Of a DNA stretch of 64,000 nt, positions 1-9,645 are shown one piece after another; the stretch's first letter is position 1, and each line of letters begins with the position of its first letter. Source of the DNA: Streptomyces sp. NBC_01471. Its GTDB lineage: Bacteria; Actinomycetota; Actinomycetes; Streptomycetales; Streptomycetaceae. The stretch is from positions 1,116,001 through 1,180,000 of the forward strand of contig NZ_CP109450.1 in NCBI RefSeq assembly GCF_041438865.1, written 5' to 3'. Below the pieces are notes generated by a model. That model had not been told where the DNA came from. It made no database searches and saw only the letters and a list, made by a program, of their open reading frames with translations. A program made the translations under genes and the position numbers.

Positions 1-2081
1 CGGCGGCGGGCCGGCCGCTGCGGTCGGCGCTCACCGCGACGTTCACGTTCGACACCGCGTGGGAGGGCCCGCTCTTCCTGGCGGCGGGCCAGGAACTCCA
101 TGTGATCGACGACGCCGTACGGCTCGATCCGGCGGCGCTGGCCCGCTATGTCGACCGGCACGGGATCGACTTCCTGGATGTCACGCCCTCCTATCTGCAC
201 CAGCTGATCGCCGCCGGTCTGCTCACGGGCACCCGCCACCGCCCCCGGCTGCTGATGGTCGGCGGGGAGCCGCTGGACGAGAGGCTGTGGCGGACGCTGC
301 GGGAGTGCCGGGACACGACCGCGTACAACTACTACGGCCCGACCGAGTGCACGGTCGACGCCGTGTACTGCCGGCTGGACCGGGAGGGTGACCTGCCGGT
401 CATCGGGCGGCCGGGGCACAACGTCCGCGCCTACGTCCTGGACCCCGCCCGGAACCCGGTGCCGCCCGGGGTGCCCGGTGAACTGCACCTGGCCGGTGCG
501 CAGGTGGCGCGCGGCTACCTGAACCGGCCCGCGCTGACGGCCGAACGTTTCCTCGCTGATCCGTTCGGTGCGCCGGGCAGCCGGATGTACCGCACCGGCG
601 ATCTCGTGCGGTGGACCGCCCAGGGCACGCTGGAGTACCTCGGGCGCACCGACGACCAGGTCACGCTCCGGGGGCTGCGGATCGAGCCAGGTGAGATCGA
701 GGCGGCCCTCACCCGGCACCCCGGGGTGGCCCGCGCGGCGGTCGCGGTACGCGAGACCCCGCAGGGCGAGCCGGTCCTGGCCGCGTACGTGGTGCCCGTG
801 GGCCGGCCCGCGCCGCGGGCGGTCCCGGCGCCGAGGTCCGCGGCCGACGGGGCCCTCGACGCAGCCGCACTGCGGACCTGGGCGACGGAGCGGCTGCCGG
901 GGTACATGGTCCCCGCCTCGTATCTGCTGCTCGGCACGCTGCCGCTCACCCCGCACGGCAAGCTCGACCGGGCCGCGCTCCCGGCGCCGGAGGCGGCGGC
1001 CGAACGGACGGGGAGGCCCGCCCGCAGCGCGCAGGAGAGGACGCTCTGCGCCCTCTTCGCCGAGGTGCTGGGCGTCGGTGACGTCAGCATCGACGACGAC
1101 TTCTTCGCCCTGGGCGGGTACTCGCTGCTGGCCGCCCGGCTCATCGGCCGGATCCGCTCCTCGCTCGGCACGGCCCTCTCCATCGGCGCGGTCTTCGAGG
1201 CTCCGACCGTGGCCGGACTGGCCAGGCTGCTCGACAGCGGCGCGGCCCAGGACCCGTTCGCGATGCTGCTGCCGCTGCGCACCGACGGCTCCCGGCCGCC
1301 GCTGTTCTGCGTCCACCCGGCCGGGGGCCTGAGCTGGTGCTATGCGGGAATGCCCCGTCATCTCGCGGCCGACCTCCCGGTGTACGGGCTGCAGGCGCGG
1401 GGGCTTTCGGGGCCGGGAGGGCTGCCGGCGACCTTCGAGGAGATGGTCGCCGACTATGTGGCGCACATCCGCTCCGTACAGCCGTCCGGCCCCTACCACC
1501 TGCTGGGCTGGTCGCTGGGCGGTGCGCTGTCCCACGCCATCGCGGTACGGCTCCAGGACCGGGGCGAACGGGTCGCCCTGCTGGCCATGCTGGACTCCCG
1601 CCCCATCGACCCGCGCGGCCGGCTCCGGTCGCTGCCCGACGACCACGCGGCGCTGGCGCTGCTGCTCGAAGCGGCCGGGCACACCCCGCAGGGCCCCGGT
1701 CTCTCGGCGCTGACCGCCACGGATGTCGCCGCGATCCTCAGCAGCGACGGCGGCAACGGGCGCCCGGCCGCGCTCGCCGAGCACCACGGGCTCGCCGAGC
1801 ACCACGTGGCAGCGATGACCTCCGTCCTCACCAACTCGGTCCGGCTCCAGCCGACCTTCGTCGAGGGCGTGTTCGAAGGAGATCTGCTGTACTTCCACGC
1901 CACCCAGGGAAAGTCGGCGCAGGCGCTCACCGGGGAGGCGTGGCGCCCCTGGGTGACCGGGCGGATCGAGTCGCACGACATCGCGTGCACCCACCACGCC
2001 ATGACCCAGGCGGCGCCGCTCGCGCACATCGGGCGGTCGCTCAGCAGCCATCTCGACGCCGCCGGCGCGTCCTCCGTCTGA
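1..2081 (+). CDS. Non-ribosomal peptide synthetase, C-terminal part (A-PCP-TE), truncated at window start
   Basis: The reading frame is open from the first bases, so the 5' part lies outside the window. What remains is most of an adenylation domain: the A4-like FDTAWEG region, YYGPTE, the [13 protein letters not shown]-binding core and the [17 protein letters not shown] hinge. Next comes a carrier domain with phosphopantetheine serine in LGGYS (codon at 1122-1124), then a type I thioesterase with nucleophile motif GWSLGG (Ser codon at 1512-1514) and a late His in CTHHAMT. This is therefore the last module of a line, which loads one amino acid and releases the peptide by hydrolysis or cyclisation. 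The substrate-specificity code cannot be read completely because upstream residues are missing. A phosphopantetheinyl transferase that could activate the carrier is encoded at 49428-50162. Confidence 0.95.
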   Translation, partial: AAGRPLRSALTATFTFDTAWEGPLFLAAGQELHVIDDAVRLDPAALARYVDRHGIDFLDVTPSYLHQLIAAGLLTGTRHRPRLLMVGGEPLDERLWRTLRECRDTTAYNYYGPTECTVDAVYCRLDREGDLPVIGRPGHNVRAYVLDPARNPVPPGVPGELHLAGAQVARGYLNRPALTAERFLADPFGAPGSRMYRTGDLVRWTAQGTLEYLGRTDDQVTLRGLRIEPGEIEAALTRHPGVARAAVAVRETPQGEPVLAAYVVPVGRPAPRAVPAPRSAADGALDAAALRTWATERLPGYMVPASYLLLGTLPLTPHGKLDRAALPAPEAAAERTGRPARSAQERTLCALFAEVLGVGDVSIDDDFFALGGYSLLAARLIGRIRSSLGTALSIGAVFEAPTVAGLARLLDSGAAQDPFAMLLPLRTDGSRPPLFCVHPAGGLSWCYAGMPRHLAADLPVYGLQARGLSGPGGLPATFEEMVADYVAHIRSVQPSGPYHLLGWSLGGALSHAIAVRLQDRGERVALLAMLDSRPIDPRGRLRSLPDDHAALALLLEAAGHTPQGPGLSALTATDVAAILSSDGGNGRPAALAEHHGLAEHHVAAMTSVLTNSVRLQPTFVEGVFEGDLLYFHATQGKSAQALTGEAWRPWVTGRIESHDIACTHHAMTQAAPLAHIGRSLSSHLDAAGASSV

Positions 2082-2169
2082 GCGGCAGGACGCCCTGTCG
2101 GCGCCGGAAACCGTCCCGGCGGAACCCCGCGGAGACATCACCCCCAAGGAATCGGACACACTCAGAGGT

Positions 2170-2520
2170 ATGAGCACCCCGGAGAGAGAACCATTCGACG
2201 ACGAACGCGTGGGTACGAGGTACCGCGCCGAAGTGGAGGCGGCTTACCGGAAGGTGGAAGCGACCGCGGCTCCCGACGCGCAGACGCAGCTCTCGCGCGG
2301 TGTACTGACCGGGTATCTGTGGGCCCTTGGCCGTGCGGACGCGGCCCCGGCCACCGGCATCACCGGCGGCGCGCCGGATCTCGGGCGGCTGACCGCCGAG
2401 GTGGACGCGGTGACCGTACAGCTGGAGGACGCGGTGCAGCGCGGTGTCCCGGACGACTACGCGCGCGGGCTGTACGACGCGCTGTCCTGGATCTGCGGCC
2501 AGAGCGACCGGTGCCCGTGA
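2170..2520 (+). CDS. Hypothetical protein, 116 aa
   Basis: Small acidic, mostly helical protein beginning MSTPEREPFDDERVG. No signal peptide, membrane segment or recognisable catalytic motif is visible. It lies 88 nt downstream of the NRPS on the same strand and could be cotranscribed with it. GC-rich third positions support real coding. The ATG has only a poorly spaced AGAGG directly in front, so the start is not certain. I do not recognise the family. Confidence 0.6.
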   Translation: MSTPEREPFDDERVGTRYRAEVEAAYRKVEATAAPDAQTQLSRGVLTGYLWALGRADAAPATGITGGAPDLGRLTAEVDAVTVQLEDAVQRGVPDDYARGLYDALSWICGQSDRCP

Positions 2521-2570
2521 CCCCGCTTCCCTGAGCGGAGACCGCACCCCGCTTCCCTGAGCGGAGACCG
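2521..2570. repeat. Two-copy tandem repeat, 24-nt unit, period 26
   Basis: The unit CCCCGCTTCCCTGAGCGGAG plus ACCG occurs at 2521-2544 and again unchanged at 2547-2570, separated by CA. It begins immediately after the stop codon of the small hypothetical gene and runs into a hairpin. It may simply be a local duplication of the terminator approach. Confidence 0.8.
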
Positions 2571-2587
2571 CCCCCTGGCCGGGGCGG
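2568..2587. terminator. Hairpin between convergent genes
   Basis: CCGCCCC at 2568-2574 pairs with GGGGCGG at 2581-2587 across a 6-nt loop. It sits between the ends of the plus-strand small gene and the minus-strand LuxR-type regulator, so it could terminate either direction. No U-tract follows, as is usual in Streptomyces. Confidence 0.5.
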
Positions 2588-2671
2588 CTCCGTACGGGTC
2601 GGCGGTACGTACGGGTCTGCGGTCCGGTACGGCTCGCGGTCCTGGTTCGGGGTCCGTACGCGTACGGGTGG

Positions 2672-5002
2672 CTACTCCGGCGGCGCTGCTTCAACGTCGG
2701 TACCGGCGCCGGTGTGGTCGGACTGTCCCGCCAGTGCCGCGATCTGCGCGCGGGACGAGAACCCGAGCTTGGCCAGGATGTGTTCGACGTGGGCGTCGGC
2801 CGTGCGCTTGGAGATCACCAGCTGTTCGGCGATCTCCCGGTTCGTGAGCCCTTCGGAGACCAGCGCGGCGACCTGCCGCTCCCGGCGGGTCAGCGTGTCG
2901 CCGGGAGCTGATTCCGGCCGCCTGGGCAGCGGGACGACCGGGGTGTCGGCGTCCATGAGTGCCAGCTCGACGGCCCGCTCCAGCGGGAGTTCGGCGCCCA
3001 GCGCGAAGAGCCTGGCGAACTCGGTGTCCCCCAGCTCCGCACGGACCGCGCTCTCCACCCGGGCGCGGTCGTCGAGGTACGCCGCGGCCCCCATCATCGG
3101 CGAGCCGACCTTGCGCCACAGTGCCCCGGCGGCGCCCAGGAGCCAGGCCGCCCTGCTGGGGCTCGCCAGGTCGGCGGCGCCCCAGGCCAGCAGCTCCAGA
3201 CTGTTCGCCACGCCGAACATCTCGCGGACCTCGCGGCTGCGCTGCAGACCGGAGCGGGCCAGCGCCACGCACTCCGCGGCCTCCCCCCTCCCCCAGGCCG
3301 CCAGGGCCTCGATGACCAGGATCTGGCCCTTGATGATGCATTCGCCGCTCTCGTCGCCGAGCAGCAGCAGTGCCTTCTCGCACTCCTCGACCGCAGCGTC
3401 CGATTCGCGGAGCACCGCGTGCATATAGCCCTTCTGGTAATGGAAGACGACCAGTCCCAGCCGGTCGTTGATGCGGTGCTGGCGGGCCAGCGCCTCGTCG
3501 AGCAGGCGCTGGCCCGACTCGGGGTCGCCGAGCAGCCAGCGGACACCGCCGGTGTAGCCGGTGGCCAGGGCGAGATCGAGTTCCGATCCCGCCTGTCCTG
3601 CCACCTTCCGGGTCGCCTCGAATCCGGCGAGTGCCGGTTCGAGATCGCCCTGCACCAGGGCGAGGAGGCTGCGCCAGAGCATCGCGAGCGCCCGTTCCGG
3701 GCAGGGCTCCGGGTCGGCGTCGATGCCCTTGCCCAGCCAGTAGCGGCCCTCCTTCGAGAGCCCCGCGGTCACCCAGAACAGCCAGAGCCTGGCGGCCATC
3801 TCCAGGCCGGGCCTGATGCCGTCGGGCCGGGAGAGCGAGTAGTCGAGCGCACTGCGCAGGTCGGCGAGGTCGCGGTACAACTCCCAGTAGAGCGGTACCT
3901 GTTCGGAGGTCAGGACGGTCTCGTAGAAGTGCTGGACCCGGGCCAGGTAGTGGGTGCGGTGGCGGGCGCGGCAGCGTTCCTGCTCGTCGTCCAGGGCGGC
4001 GCAGTGGTCCGCCCCGTACTCTCTGATGGTGTCGAGCAGCCGGTAGCGGGAGCCGTCCCCGCTGTCCCGCAGCACCACCGATTTGTCGACCAGGCCGATG
4101 AGGTGCTCCAGGATCTCTTCGCGCGGCAGGCCGGCGCCCGAGCAGACCTCTTCGACAGCCGTCAGGTCGAACGGCCCGGCGAAGACCGAGAGCCGGGCCC
4201 AGAGCAGCCGTTCCTCGGCCGAGCAGAGGTCGTGGCTCCAGTCGATCGCGGTGCGCAGCGTCTGGTGACGGGGCAGCGCGGCGCTGCGGCGACCGCCCGT
4301 GAGGATCCGGAAGCGGTGTTCGAGCCGGGCGGACAGCTGGTCGAGCGGGATGGCTCTGAGCCGTACGGTGGCCAGCTCGATGGCGAGCGGGATGCCGTCC
4401 AGGCGGCGGCAGAGCGCCAGGACGTCCTGGTGGTTGGCCGCGTTGATCCGGAAGCCCGGCACCACCGCCGCCGCGCGCTGTTCGAAGAGCGTCGTCGCGT
4501 CGCCGTACGCCAGTGGCGGTACGAGCAGGGTGTGTTCACCCGGGACGTCCAGCGGCTGCCGGCTGGTGGCCAGCACCGTCACTCCGGGCGCCTCACGCAG
4601 CAGCAGGTCCGCGAGGAACGCGCAGGCGTCGAGATGGTGTTCGCAGGTGTCGAGGACGAGCAGCAGCCGGAGGTCCTGGACGTGGTCCATGACGGCGTCC
4701 AGGAGGAGCCGTCCGGACTGCTCGGCCAGCCCCAGCGCGCTCGCCACGGCCTGGGGCAGCAGCTCGGGGTCGTGCAGCGAGGACAGCTCGGCCAGGACGA
4801 CGCCGTCCGCGTAGTTGCCCTTGAGGGTCAGTGCGGCGCGCAGCGCCAGCCGGCTCTTGCCGACTCCGCCGGGACCGACGAGGGTCACCAGTCTGGCCCG
4901 CGCCGCCAGGTCACGGATCCGGTCGAGCTCCGCGGAGCGGCCGACGAATCCGGTGACTTCCATGGGCAGTTCACCCGTGCGCCGGCTGTAAGTGAGTGCC
5001 AT
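2672..5002 (-). CDS. Large LuxR-family transcriptional regulator with STAND-type ATPase domain
   Basis: 776 residues from the ATG at 5002. An ORF-level extension to 5062 exists, but the shorter start is preceded by a purine-rich GCGGGGGGC stretch and fits family N-termini. The N-terminal NTPase shows Walker A GPGGVGKS (residues 43-50) and a later LLLVLDTCEH Walker B. A helical, TPR-like middle follows (repeated leucine/alanine helices), and the C-terminus is a LuxR helix-turn-helix (LTRRERQVAALVSEGLTNRE region). Proteins of this architecture are ATP-dependent single-component activators, often linked to secondary metabolism. It converges on the NRPS end and may regulate that cluster, but this is inference from position only. 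Confidence 0.9.
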   Translation of the reverse strand: MALTYSRRTGELPMEVTGFVGRSAELDRIRDLAARARLVTLVGPGGVGKSRLALRAALTLKGNYADGVVLAELSSLHDPELLPQAVASALGLAEQSGRLLLDAVMDHVQDLRLLLVLDTCEHHLDACAFLADLLLREAPGVTVLATSRQPLDVPGEHTLLVPPLAYGDATTLFEQRAAAVVPGFRINAANHQDVLALCRRLDGIPLAIELATVRLRAIPLDQLSARLEHRFRILTGGRRSAALPRHQTLRTAIDWSHDLCSAEERLLWARLSVFAGPFDLTAVEEVCSGAGLPREEILEHLIGLVDKSVVLRDSGDGSRYRLLDTIREYGADHCAALDDEQERCRARHRTHYLARVQHFYETVLTSEQVPLYWELYRDLADLRSALDYSLSRPDGIRPGLEMAARLWLFWVTAGLSKEGRYWLGKGIDADPEPCPERALAMLWRSLLALVQGDLEPALAGFEATRKVAGQAGSELDLALATGYTGGVRWLLGDPESGQRLLDEALARQHRINDRLGLVVFHYQKGYMHAVLRESDAAVEECEKALLLLGDESGECIIKGQILVIEALAAWGRGEAAECVALARSGLQRSREVREMFGVANSLELLAWGAADLASPSRAAWLLGAAGALWRKVGSPMMGAAAYLDDRARVESAVRAELGDTEFARLFALGAELPLERAVELALMDADTPVVPLPRRPESAPGDTLTRRERQVAALVSEGLTNREIAEQLVISKRTADAHVEHILAKLGFSSRAQIAALAGQSDHTGAGTDVEAAPPE

Positions 5003-5159
5003 GTCGCCCCCCGCCGCGCTTCCTGAACGTCTCTGCGTCCACCGCGCGTCTCTTTCGTGCACCCCAGCGTACGGGCTGGACCACGTTCAGTGACACCAGG
5101 CGACCGGCAGTCCCACCGGACGAGCGAACCGGGCGGGTCGGACGACGGCGTTCCCGCCG

Positions 5160-6320
5160 TCAGTCCTGGTCCGGTGCGGAACGTTTGTCCTCGGGCTTCT
5201 TCGTGCGCAGGCGGGCCGTGACATCCTCGGGCGGCAGGAATTTCGACCAGCGCTCGGGGAATTCGGACGGCATGTCCGACCCTTCGTCGTCGGCCTCGGG
5301 GGCTCCGGCGCCGGGGTGGTCCGGGGTGTGCGCTCCGCCCTCCGGGCGGGCGGTCTGCTGGCGCCGGAGCCGCTCGTTCGCCGCGCGTGCCGCGGCGGTC
5401 GCCACCGAGGGCCAGATCCGGTCGATCGCCGCGTTGACCGCGGCGCCGACCAGGACGGCGAAGGCCGAGACCCCGATCCACAGCAGCACGGCGACCGGCG
5501 CCGCCAGCGAGCCGTAGATCGTCGGTCCCTCGACCGTGCTCGTGAGGTAGATGCGCAGCAGCAGGCTTCCCAGGAACCACATGCCCAGCGCCACCAGGGC
5601 CCCCGGCACGTCCTCGATCCAGGGCGAGCGCACCGGTACGGACACGTGGTAGAGCGTGGTGAGGAAGGCGATCGACAGCAGGACGACGACCGGCCAGTAC
5701 AGGACCGAGATGACCTGTTCGGCCCCGGGCACGAACTGCACGACCCGGTCGGGGCCGGCCACCGCGAGCGGCAGCACCACCGCCCCGATCACCAGTGCGA
5801 CGATGTAGAGGCCGATGGAGAGCAGCCGGGTCATGACGATGCCGCGCCGGCCGTCGAGTCCGTACATCACCGTGATGGTGTCGATGAAGACGTTCACCGC
5901 CCGCGATCCGGACCACAGGGCGAAGGCGAAACCGATGGAGACGACGTCGGGGCGCTTGCCGTGGGTGACGTTCTCCAGGAGCGGCTCGGCGAAGTCGTGC
6001 ACGCCCCGGTCGGAGAGGACGGTGCTCGCCGCGTGCAGGATGTTCTTCTCCAGGCTGGCGACGGTGTGCGTGTCGGTCCAGCCGTCGACGTAGCCGAGCA
6101 GGGCGATCAGGCTGAGCAGCAGCGGCGGCAGGGAAAGCAGCGTGAAGAAGGCCGCCTCGGCCGCGAGTCCCAGGATCCGGTACTCCATGCACGAGTTGAC
6201 GGTGTCCTTGAGGAGCAACCACGCCATTCTGCGCTTGGAGACGTTGCGATAGAGGGCTCTGGCCCGGTGGAGCAGACCTGGATGCCGCTCCCCTGTTTCA
6301 TTTGCTGCCTGCACCTCCAT
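5160..6320 (-). CDS. YihY/virulence factor BrkB family inner-membrane protein
   Basis: 386 residues from ATG 6320. The N-terminal cytosolic helix is followed by about six hydrophobic segments with the family's conserved start region (EAAFFTLLSLPPLLLSLIAL), and the tail is long, charged and proline/glutamate-rich (GGAHTPDHPG through APDQD). The family was once annotated as ribonuclease BN by mistake. Its transport or membrane role is still unclear. The start lies only 11 bp from the start of the divergent acyl-CoA dehydrogenase gene, so each promoter must lie inside the neighbour's coding region or the true start lies further in. Confidence 0.9.
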   Translation of the reverse strand: MEVQAANETGERHPGLLHRARALYRNVSKRRMAWLLLKDTVNSCMEYRILGLAAEAAFFTLLSLPPLLLSLIALLGYVDGWTDTHTVASLEKNILHAASTVLSDRGVHDFAEPLLENVTHGKRPDVVSIGFAFALWSGSRAVNVFIDTITVMYGLDGRRGIVMTRLLSIGLYIVALVIGAVVLPLAVAGPDRVVQFVPGAEQVISVLYWPVVVLLSIAFLTTLYHVSVPVRSPWIEDVPGALVALGMWFLGSLLLRIYLTSTVEGPTIYGSLAAPVAVLLWIGVSAFAVLVGAAVNAAIDRIWPSVATAAARAANERLRRQQTARPEGGAHTPDHPGAGAPEADDEGSDMPSEFPERWSKFLPPEDVTARLRTKKPEDKRSAPDQD

Positions 6321-6331
6321 ACCGTAGCCCC

Positions 6332-7969
6332 ATGGCACCCAGCACTCACACCGTGACCAACCAGCCTCCACCCCTGGTGGGACATGACGTCTTCACGACC
6401 GACCGGGTCCTGACCGAGGCCGTGGACCGGCACACCCCGCCGGAACTCGTCGACGGCGTACGGGAGGAGCTCGCCCTGCTGGGCCGCAGCGCCGGGTCCG
6501 CGCAGGCGCGCGAGTGGGGCTTCCAGGCGAACGAGAACCCGCCGAGGCTGCGCACCCACGACCGCTACGGGCACCGGATCGACGAGGTGGAGTTCCATCC
6601 GGCCTGGCACCGGCTGCTGGGCAAGGCCGTGTCGGCGGGGCTGACCGATGCCTGGGGCCGTCCTGCCGGGCATGTGCGGCGCGCGGCCGGGTTCCTGGTG
6701 TGGGCGCAGGTCGAGGCGGGGCACGGCTGCCCGGTGTCGATGACGCATGCGGCGGTGCCCGCGCTGCGGGCCGACCCCGCGCTCGCCGCCGAGTGGGAGC
6801 CGCGGCTCACCTCGCACGTGTACGAGCGGGAGCTGGGAACCCCGGACAGCAAGCCGGGGGCGCTGTTCGGGATGGCGATGACGGAGAAGCAGGGCGGCAG
6901 CGACGTCCGCGCCAACACGACCGCCGCGGTGCCGGTCGCGGGGGACGGCGGCGCGTATCTGCTCACCGGGCACAAGTGGTTCTGCTCGGCACCGATGTCC
7001 GACGGCTTCCTGGTCCTGGCGCAGGCGCCGGAAGGGCCGACCTGCTTCCTGGTGCCCCGGGTGCTGGCGGACGGGGCGCGCAACGTCTTCGCGATCCAGC
7101 GGCTGAAGGACAAGCTCGGCAACCGGTCCAACGCGTCGGCCGAGGTCGAGTTCGACGGGACCTGGGCGCGCCGGGTGGGCGACGAGGGGCGGGGGGTGCG
7201 GACCATCATCGAGATGGTGGCGGCGACCCGGCTGGACTGCGCGATCGGCTCGGCCGCGCTGATGCGGCAGGCGGTGGCGCAGGCGGTGCACCACGCCACG
7301 TACCGCAGGGCGTTCGGCGGGGAGCTGATCGACAAGCCGCTGATGCGCAATGTCCTGGCCGATCTGGCGCTGGAGTCGGAGGCGGCGACGACGCTGGCGA
7401 TGCGGCTGGCCGCCGCGTACGACAGCGACACCGAGGAGGAGCGGGCGTTCCTCCGGCTCGCGGTGCCGGCCGCCAAGTACTGGGTGACCAAACGCTGTAC
7501 GCCCGTGGTGGCCGAGGCCCTCGAATGCCTGGGCGGCAACGGCTATGTGGAGGAGTCGGGGCTGCCCCGGCTGCTGCGCGAGTCGCCGCTCAACTCCATC
7601 TGGGAGGGTTCGGGGAACGTGCAGGCGCTGGACGTGCTGCGGGCGCTCCAGCGCGAGCCGGAGGCGCTCAACGCGTTCCTCCAGGAGGTGGGCCGGGCGC
7701 GCGGCGCCGACCACCGGCTGGACCGGGCGATCAGGGACCTGCTCACCGAACTCGCCGATCTGGACGGCATCGAGGCCCGTGCGCGCCGGGTGGCCGAGCG
7801 GATCGCGCTGGTGCTCCAGGGCTCGCTGCTGGTGCGCTGGGCGCCGCCCGAGGTCGCCGACGCGTTCTGCGCGTCGCGGCTGGGCGGTGACTGGGGTACG
7901 GCGTTCGGCACGCTGCCCCACACTCTGGACCTGGGGTCGGTCGTCGACCGGGCACGGGTCGGCGGCTAG
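6332..7969 (+). CDS. Acyl-CoA dehydrogenase, AidB-like
   Basis: 545 residues from ATG 6332 (a TTG at 6302 is possible but overlaps the divergent gene). The length and the N-terminal extension before the dehydrogenase core (NQPPPLVGHDVF, then WGFQANENPP) match the AidB branch of flavin acyl-CoA dehydrogenases, about 541 aa in E. coli. The FAD-binding region MTEKQGGSDVRAN and the C-terminal helical bundle with ECLGGNGYVEESGLPRL and LNSIWEGSGN are clear. E. coli AidB belongs to the adaptive response to alkylating agents and binds DNA, and its substrate is unknown. No ada or alkB homologue is adjacent, so an alkylation role here is inferred from family only. Confidence 0.92.
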   Translation: MAPSTHTVTNQPPPLVGHDVFTTDRVLTEAVDRHTPPELVDGVREELALLGRSAGSAQAREWGFQANENPPRLRTHDRYGHRIDEVEFHPAWHRLLGKAVSAGLTDAWGRPAGHVRRAAGFLVWAQVEAGHGCPVSMTHAAVPALRADPALAAEWEPRLTSHVYERELGTPDSKPGALFGMAMTEKQGGSDVRANTTAAVPVAGDGGAYLLTGHKWFCSAPMSDGFLVLAQAPEGPTCFLVPRVLADGARNVFAIQRLKDKLGNRSNASAEVEFDGTWARRVGDEGRGVRTIIEMVAATRLDCAIGSAALMRQAVAQAVHHATYRRAFGGELIDKPLMRNVLADLALESEAATTLAMRLAAAYDSDTEEERAFLRLAVPAAKYWVTKRCTPVVAEALECLGGNGYVEESGLPRLLRESPLNSIWEGSGNVQALDVLRALQREPEALNAFLQEVGRARGADHRLDRAIRDLLTELADLDGIEARARRVAERIALVLQGSLLVRWAPPEVADAFCASRLGGDWGTAFGTLPHTLDLGSVVDRARVGG

Positions 7970-8017
7970 CGGCCGCGGGGGGGGGGCAGGAGCAGCGGGC
8001 CTGGCGCGGGGCAGCAC

Positions 8018-8071
8018 GGGGCCAGCCGGGGTCGATGCTGCGCCGACACGGCACCACCCCGGCTGGGCCCC
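8018..8071 (+). terminator. Imperfect long inverted repeat downstream of the AidB-like gene
   Basis: GGGGCCAGCCGGGG (8018-8031) is mirrored by CCCCGGCTGGGCCCC (8057-8071), 14 paired bases with one bulged G and a 25-nt loop. It lies 48 nt after the acyl-CoA dehydrogenase stop in the 278-nt gap before the GAF regulator. It could be a terminator, or a regulator-binding palindrome for the downstream gene. Nothing else is evident in this gap. Confidence 0.4.
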
Positions 8072-8247
8072 CACCTTCGTACGGCCTGCTGTACCGACGC
8101 CAGGGTTGCAGACGGTTGCACAGGTTGTGCCGAGTCCGGTGCGCCGGGATCCCCGGAGATGCACCATGAGGCACCGCATCAGCCGGCCCGGCCGGCCGGG
8201 CCGTCGGTCCGGCAGGCCGAAGCCGTGGATCACATTCGGGAGTACCC

Positions 8248-9549
8248 ATGAGGAGCGGAGCCTCCAACGCGGCCGGCCCCATAGCCCGGCACACCCGCGA
8301 GAGCGCCAGGACACTGCACGGCATACGGGAGGCGACGCTCTCGGGAGACCGTCCGGAGCTCGCGCCGCGCCCCGTCATCGGCGCCTCCTGGCAGCGGATG
8401 CTCCGGATCGGCCTCGACCCGGAGCGGGACACCAGCAGTGTGCTGCTGAGCGCGGAGGAGCTGGAGCACCGGCGCAGATCCACCGCGCTCGGCGAGCTGC
8501 TGCCGACGCTCAGCCGTGGACTCGCCTCGGTCGCCGACGCGTCGATGCAGGTCATGGTGGTCACCGATGCCGACGGGCGGGTGCTGTGGCGGGAGGGCAA
8601 CCGGGCCGTCCAGCGCCGGGCCAACGGCATCTGGCTCCAGGAGGGCGCCGCCTGGAGCGAGGGCTCCACCGGCACCAACGCCGTCGGCACCGTCCTGGCG
8701 ACCGGCCAGACCCTCCAGGTGCACTCCGCCGAGCACTTCGTCCGTACCTTGCAGGACTGGACCTGCGCCGCCGCGCCGGTCCAGGACCCGCGCGACGGGC
8801 GGCTGCTCGGGGTCATCGATGTCAGCGGCCCCGACTCGACCTTCCACCCGGCGATGCTCGCGCTGGTGGACTCGGTGGCCCGGCTGGCCGCGGCGGAGCT
8901 GCGGGACCGGCATCTCGACTCCGTGGAGCGGCTGCGGTCGGTGGCCGCGCCGATCCTGAGCAGGGTGGGCGGCCGGGCCCTGGTGGTGGACGCGCACGGC
9001 TGGCCGGCCGCCGTGACCGGGATGCCGCCGGCCGGCCGCCTGCCGCTCCCCAAGTCCTTCGGCCCGGGGCGGATCTGGCTGCCCTCGCTCGGGATGTGCG
9101 CGGTGGAGCCGCTGCCCGGCGGCTGGCTGATCCGGCCGGACGGGGAGGGGCCCGGGCTGCGGCAGCCGGCCGACGGGTCGGCGGTGAGCCGGGTCGTCCT
9201 CGATCTGAGCGGGCGCAGGCGCTGGTCGGTGACCGTGTCGGGGGCGTCCGGCAGCTGGACCCAGGATCTGACGCCCCGCCACGCGGAGCTGCTGTACGTG
9301 CTGAGCCTGCACCGCGAGGGCCGTACGGCGGCCGAGCTGGCGGACGACCTGTTCGGCGACGCGACCCGGACGGTGACGGTGCGCGCGGAGATGTCGCGGG
9401 TGCGCCGCGGTCTCGCCGAGGTGCTGGCGCACCGGCCGTACCGGTTCGCGGAAGGGGTCGAGGTGGAAGTGACAGGCCCGGCCGACCCGGCGGAGCTGCT
9501 TCCGCACTCGACGGCGCCCGCCGTGCGCCGCGCCGATCCGCAGCGGTGA
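8248..9549 (+). CDS. GAF-domain transcriptional regulator (AcoR-like sensory half with C-terminal winged helix)
   Basis: 433 residues. The N-terminus (PVIGASWQRMLRIGLDPE) and the following GAF-like domain (VMVVTDADGRVLWREGN, then EGSTGTNAVGTVLATG and DWTCAAAPVQDP) match the sensory half of AcoR-type activators. There is no sigma-54 AAA+ domain or Fis helix. Instead the C-terminus (LSLHREGRTAAELADDLFG, then MSRVRRGLAEVL) looks like a winged helix. This sigma-54-free layout is common in actinobacteria. The ligand is unknown. It ends 96 nt before the acylase fusion gene, which has its own iron box, so it is probably a separate unit. Confidence 0.8.
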   Translation: MRSGASNAAGPIARHTRESARTLHGIREATLSGDRPELAPRPVIGASWQRMLRIGLDPERDTSSVLLSAEELEHRRRSTALGELLPTLSRGLASVADASMQVMVVTDADGRVLWREGNRAVQRRANGIWLQEGAAWSEGSTGTNAVGTVLATGQTLQVHSAEHFVRTLQDWTCAAAPVQDPRDGRLLGVIDVSGPDSTFHPAMLALVDSVARLAAAELRDRHLDSVERLRSVAAPILSRVGGRALVVDAHGWPAAVTGMPPAGRLPLPKSFGPGRIWLPSLGMCAVEPLPGGWLIRPDGEGPGLRQPADGSAVSRVVLDLSGRRRWSVTVSGASGSWTQDLTPRHAELLYVLSLHREGRTAAELADDLFGDATRTVTVRAEMSRVRRGLAEVLAHRPYRFAEGVEVEVTGPADPAELLPHSTAPAVRRADPQR

Positions 9550-9609
9550 CCCGTACCAGCCGCGACCGGTACCAGCCGCGAATTGTCTCCTGACCAGGCA
9601 TGTATTAGC

Positions 9610-9628
9610 TTAGGCGAGCCTAACCTAA
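9610..9628. promoter_or_regulatory. Iron box (DmdR/IdeR-type operator)
   Basis: The 19-mer TTAGGCGAGCCTAACCTAA matches the actinobacterial iron-box palindrome TTAGGTTAGCCTAACCTAA at 17 of 19 positions by my count. It ends 17 nt before the GTG start of the acylase/N-acyltransferase gene. Iron-loaded DmdR1/IdeR repressors bind such sites, so the downstream gene should be derepressed under iron limitation. Confidence 0.85.
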
Positions 9629-9645
9629 CGGAAACGGGGGCAAGG

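Noticed and set aside
3419..5026. 535-codon plus-strand frame opposite the LuxR-type regulator
   Set aside because: Antisense shadow. The minus strand has Walker A and LuxR HTH motifs in a continuous protein.
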